Positions 6,504 to 7,467 of a DNA stretch of 7,467 nt are shown here, piece by piece. Source of the stretch: Leptolinea sp. UBA1437. GTDB lineage: Bacteria; Chloroflexota; Anaerolineae; Anaerolineales; Anaerolineaceae. The notes under the pieces were generated by a model, which saw only the letters and a program-made list of their open reading frames with translations, did not search any database and was not told the origin of the DNA. The position numbers and the translations under genes were made by a program. Location of the stretch: contig DCTP01000096.1 of assembly GCA_002329625.1 (NCBI GenBank), positions 15,355 to 22,821 on the forward strand, written 5' to 3'. Each line of letters begins with the position of its first letter. Position 1 is the first letter of the stretch.

Positions 6504-6522
6504 TTGAAAATAAAATTTTCAA
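6504..6522. repeat. AT-rich perfect inverted repeat
   Basis: TTGAAAAT (6504-6511) and ATTTTCAA (6515-6522) form a perfect 8-bp inverted repeat with a 3-base centre. It directly abuts the strong terminator to its right and on the minus strand forms the U-rich tract after that stem. It could be an operator for the AIR-synthase gene but lies about 100 bases upstream of its promoter, so it is more likely part of the termination region. Confidence 0.3.
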
Positions 6523-6559
6523 ATAAAGAACCGGACTCAATTATGTCCGGTTCTTTATT
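6522..6559 (-). terminator. Strong intrinsic terminator of the molybdenum-hydroxylase operon
   Basis: A perfect 15-bp stem (6522-6536 with 6545-6559) and an 8-base loop lie 24 bases beyond the stop of the FAD-binding subunit on the minus strand. The stem base is AU-rich with a GC-rich upper half (CCGGAC/GTCCGG), and a U/A-rich tract follows (TTTGAAAATTTTATTTTC). It marks the operon end, so no further subunit gene is transcribed with it in this direction. Confidence 0.85.
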
Positions 6560-6583
6560 AACCCCGCTAATCACTTCCAAGCA

Positions 6584-7408
6584 TCAGATTCCGTTTTGTG
6601 TCAAATAATCTTCCAATAAATTCATACAGACACGCTTCCGATAATCCGCCGATACCCGTCCGCGAATGGGGACAATCGCTTTATCATATTCCGCAAGGAA
6701 TGAATCTTTCAGCTCTTTTGCTTCCGCGATCGTTTTTCCCAGCAGCATGGCTTCAAGATTCCGAAATCGCAGGATGGTATCACTGACCGACCCATAAGCG
6801 GTCGAACAACAGGTAATTTTCCCATCATCCATACCGAATAAACCGACGAAGGCAACTCGCGAGATGGCTAACGCCTGGCGGGCGCCTACTTTTTGATAAT
6901 AGTAATTATCCAAATACTTATTCGGCATTAAGATTTCGATTAATAATTCATCGGGTTGCAAGACAGTTTTTCCACGTCCGACATAAAAATCTTCAATTGG
7001 CAAAATTCTTTCGCCTTTTGCACTGCGTAGACGTAATTTTGAATCCGACACATAAAAAATCAAGGCGCTATCAGCTTTTGGCGACGCATTGCAAATATTT
7101 CCTCCGACCGTCCCGAGATTGCGGATGGCCGGTGCCGCAATCAGCCGAATCGCCTCTTTCAAAACTTTCGGGGTGATCGGACTGTCCAATAGGGATGTAT
7201 AGGTGCAGCCGGCACCGATTCGAATCATGTCGCCATCGACCGATATCTGTTGCAACTCAGCTAATTTATTCAAAAAAAGGTAAGGAACCTCCTCCGCTTT
7301 AATCATTAAATCCGTGCCGCCGGCATACGGAATAACTTTATTTTCTGAACGTATTTGTAAGGCTTCATCCAATGTACTTGGGATATATCCGTTATCAAGA
7401 ATCACCAT
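6584..7408 (-). CDS. FAD-binding subunit of a xanthine dehydrogenase/CO dehydrogenase-type molybdenum hydroxylase
   Basis: Medium subunit (XdhB/CoxM type) of a three-part molybdenum hydroxylase; its FAD receives electrons from the iron-sulfur subunit after substrate oxidation at the molybdopterin subunit. The 274-residue length is normal for the stand-alone subunit. FAD-contacting motifs are PYAGGTDLM (27-35) and NLGTVGGNICNASPKAD (97-113). KVGARQALAIS (173-183) follows, and the C-terminal domain ends with GRVSADYRKRV (250-260), typical of the CO_deh_flav_C region. The ATG at 7408 overlaps the stop of the upstream gene (ATGGTGA) and is preceded by AAGGGGG about 7 bases away. Substrate (purine, nicotinate, CO or other) cannot be decided from this subunit. 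The iron-sulfur subunit is not downstream, so it must be upstream, fused or elsewhere. Confidence 0.92.
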   Translation of the reverse strand: MVILDNGYIPSTLDEALQIRSENKVIPYAGGTDLMIKAEEVPYLFLNKLAELQQISVDGDMIRIGAGCTYTSLLDSPITPKVLKEAIRLIAAPAIRNLGTVGGNICNASPKADSALIFYVSDSKLRLRSAKGERILPIEDFYVGRGKTVLQPDELLIEILMPNKYLDNYYYQKVGARQALAISRVAFVGLFGMDDGKITCCSTAYGSVSDTILRFRNLEAMLLGKTIAEAKELKDSFLAEYDKAIVPIRGRVSADYRKRVCMNLLEDYLTQNGI

Positions 7409-7467
7409 AATCCGGCCCCCTTTTCCGATGCTGTTTGAATAGCATGAACAATCGCGTTGTATCCGGT
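7402..7467 (-). CDS. C-terminal 21 codons of the gene upstream of the FAD subunit, probably another molybdenum-hydroxylase subunit
   Basis: An open frame enters from the right edge and ends TGYNAIVHAIQTASEKGAGLW followed by TGA at 7404-7402. It overlaps the FAD-subunit start in the pattern ATGGTGA, the sign of translational coupling. In many xanthine dehydrogenase operons the gene before the FAD subunit is the molybdopterin-binding one, and the NAIVHAI stretch loosely resembles the ANAIYDA stretch near the end of those proteins, but the match is too short and imperfect to be sure. Confidence 0.55.
   Translation of the reverse strand, partial: TGYNAIVHAIQTASEKGAGLW

Overview
The window is a compact bacterial chromosomal segment of moderate to low GC (about 42% by eye). 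It holds ordinary genes in mixed orientation, with no RNA gene, insertion sequence, CRISPR array or phage gene that I can see. The best lineage clue is the sliding clamp: phrases such as the VTVPAKLMIDLINTLP stretch and the DTKTQTLSIRC stretch resemble, from memory, clamps of Chloroflexota (Anaerolineae-type). That assignment is an inference and was not tested by a search.

Layout. Positions 1-531 (minus) are the N-terminal 177 codons of D-serine dehydratase (dsdA), cut by the window edge. A 212-base divergent intergenic region separates it from azlC-azlD (plus, 744-1765), a two-subunit AzlCD/YgaZH-type amino-acid exporter with a 4-base ATGA overlap. After about 107 bases containing an extended -10 promoter comes dnaN (plus, 1873-3003), the beta sliding clamp. 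Only 15 bases later follows a 744-residue protein (plus, 3019-5253) with a pyruvate-phosphate-dikinase-type ATP-grasp domain but without the phosphohistidine and PEP/pyruvate barrel domains of the full enzymes. Converging on it is an AIR-synthase (PurM/HypE/ThiL-like) family protein (minus, 5338-6366). The last part is the 3' end of a molybdenum-hydroxylase-type operon on the minus strand: the last 21 codons of an upstream gene (7402-7467), then the FAD-binding subunit (6584-7408), closed by a strong 15-bp-stem terminator.

How the genes relate. dsdA and azlCD share a divergent control region and both concern amino acids, one by deamination and one probably by export, so a shared response to amino-acid excess is possible but unproven. 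dnaN and the ATP-grasp protein are probably one transcript. The AIR-synthase gene is probably monocistronic: it has its own extended -10 promoter, and its leader indicates a TTG start at 6366 rather than the upstream ATG at 6408. The molybdenum-hydroxylase operon runs in from the right and ends at its terminator.

I found no convincing new multi-gene system. The items most worth a second look are the dnaN/ATP-grasp pairing away from any visible dnaA or oriC, the unassigned C-terminal domain of the ATP-grasp protein, the AIR-synthase start revision and the dsdA/azlCD divergent pair.
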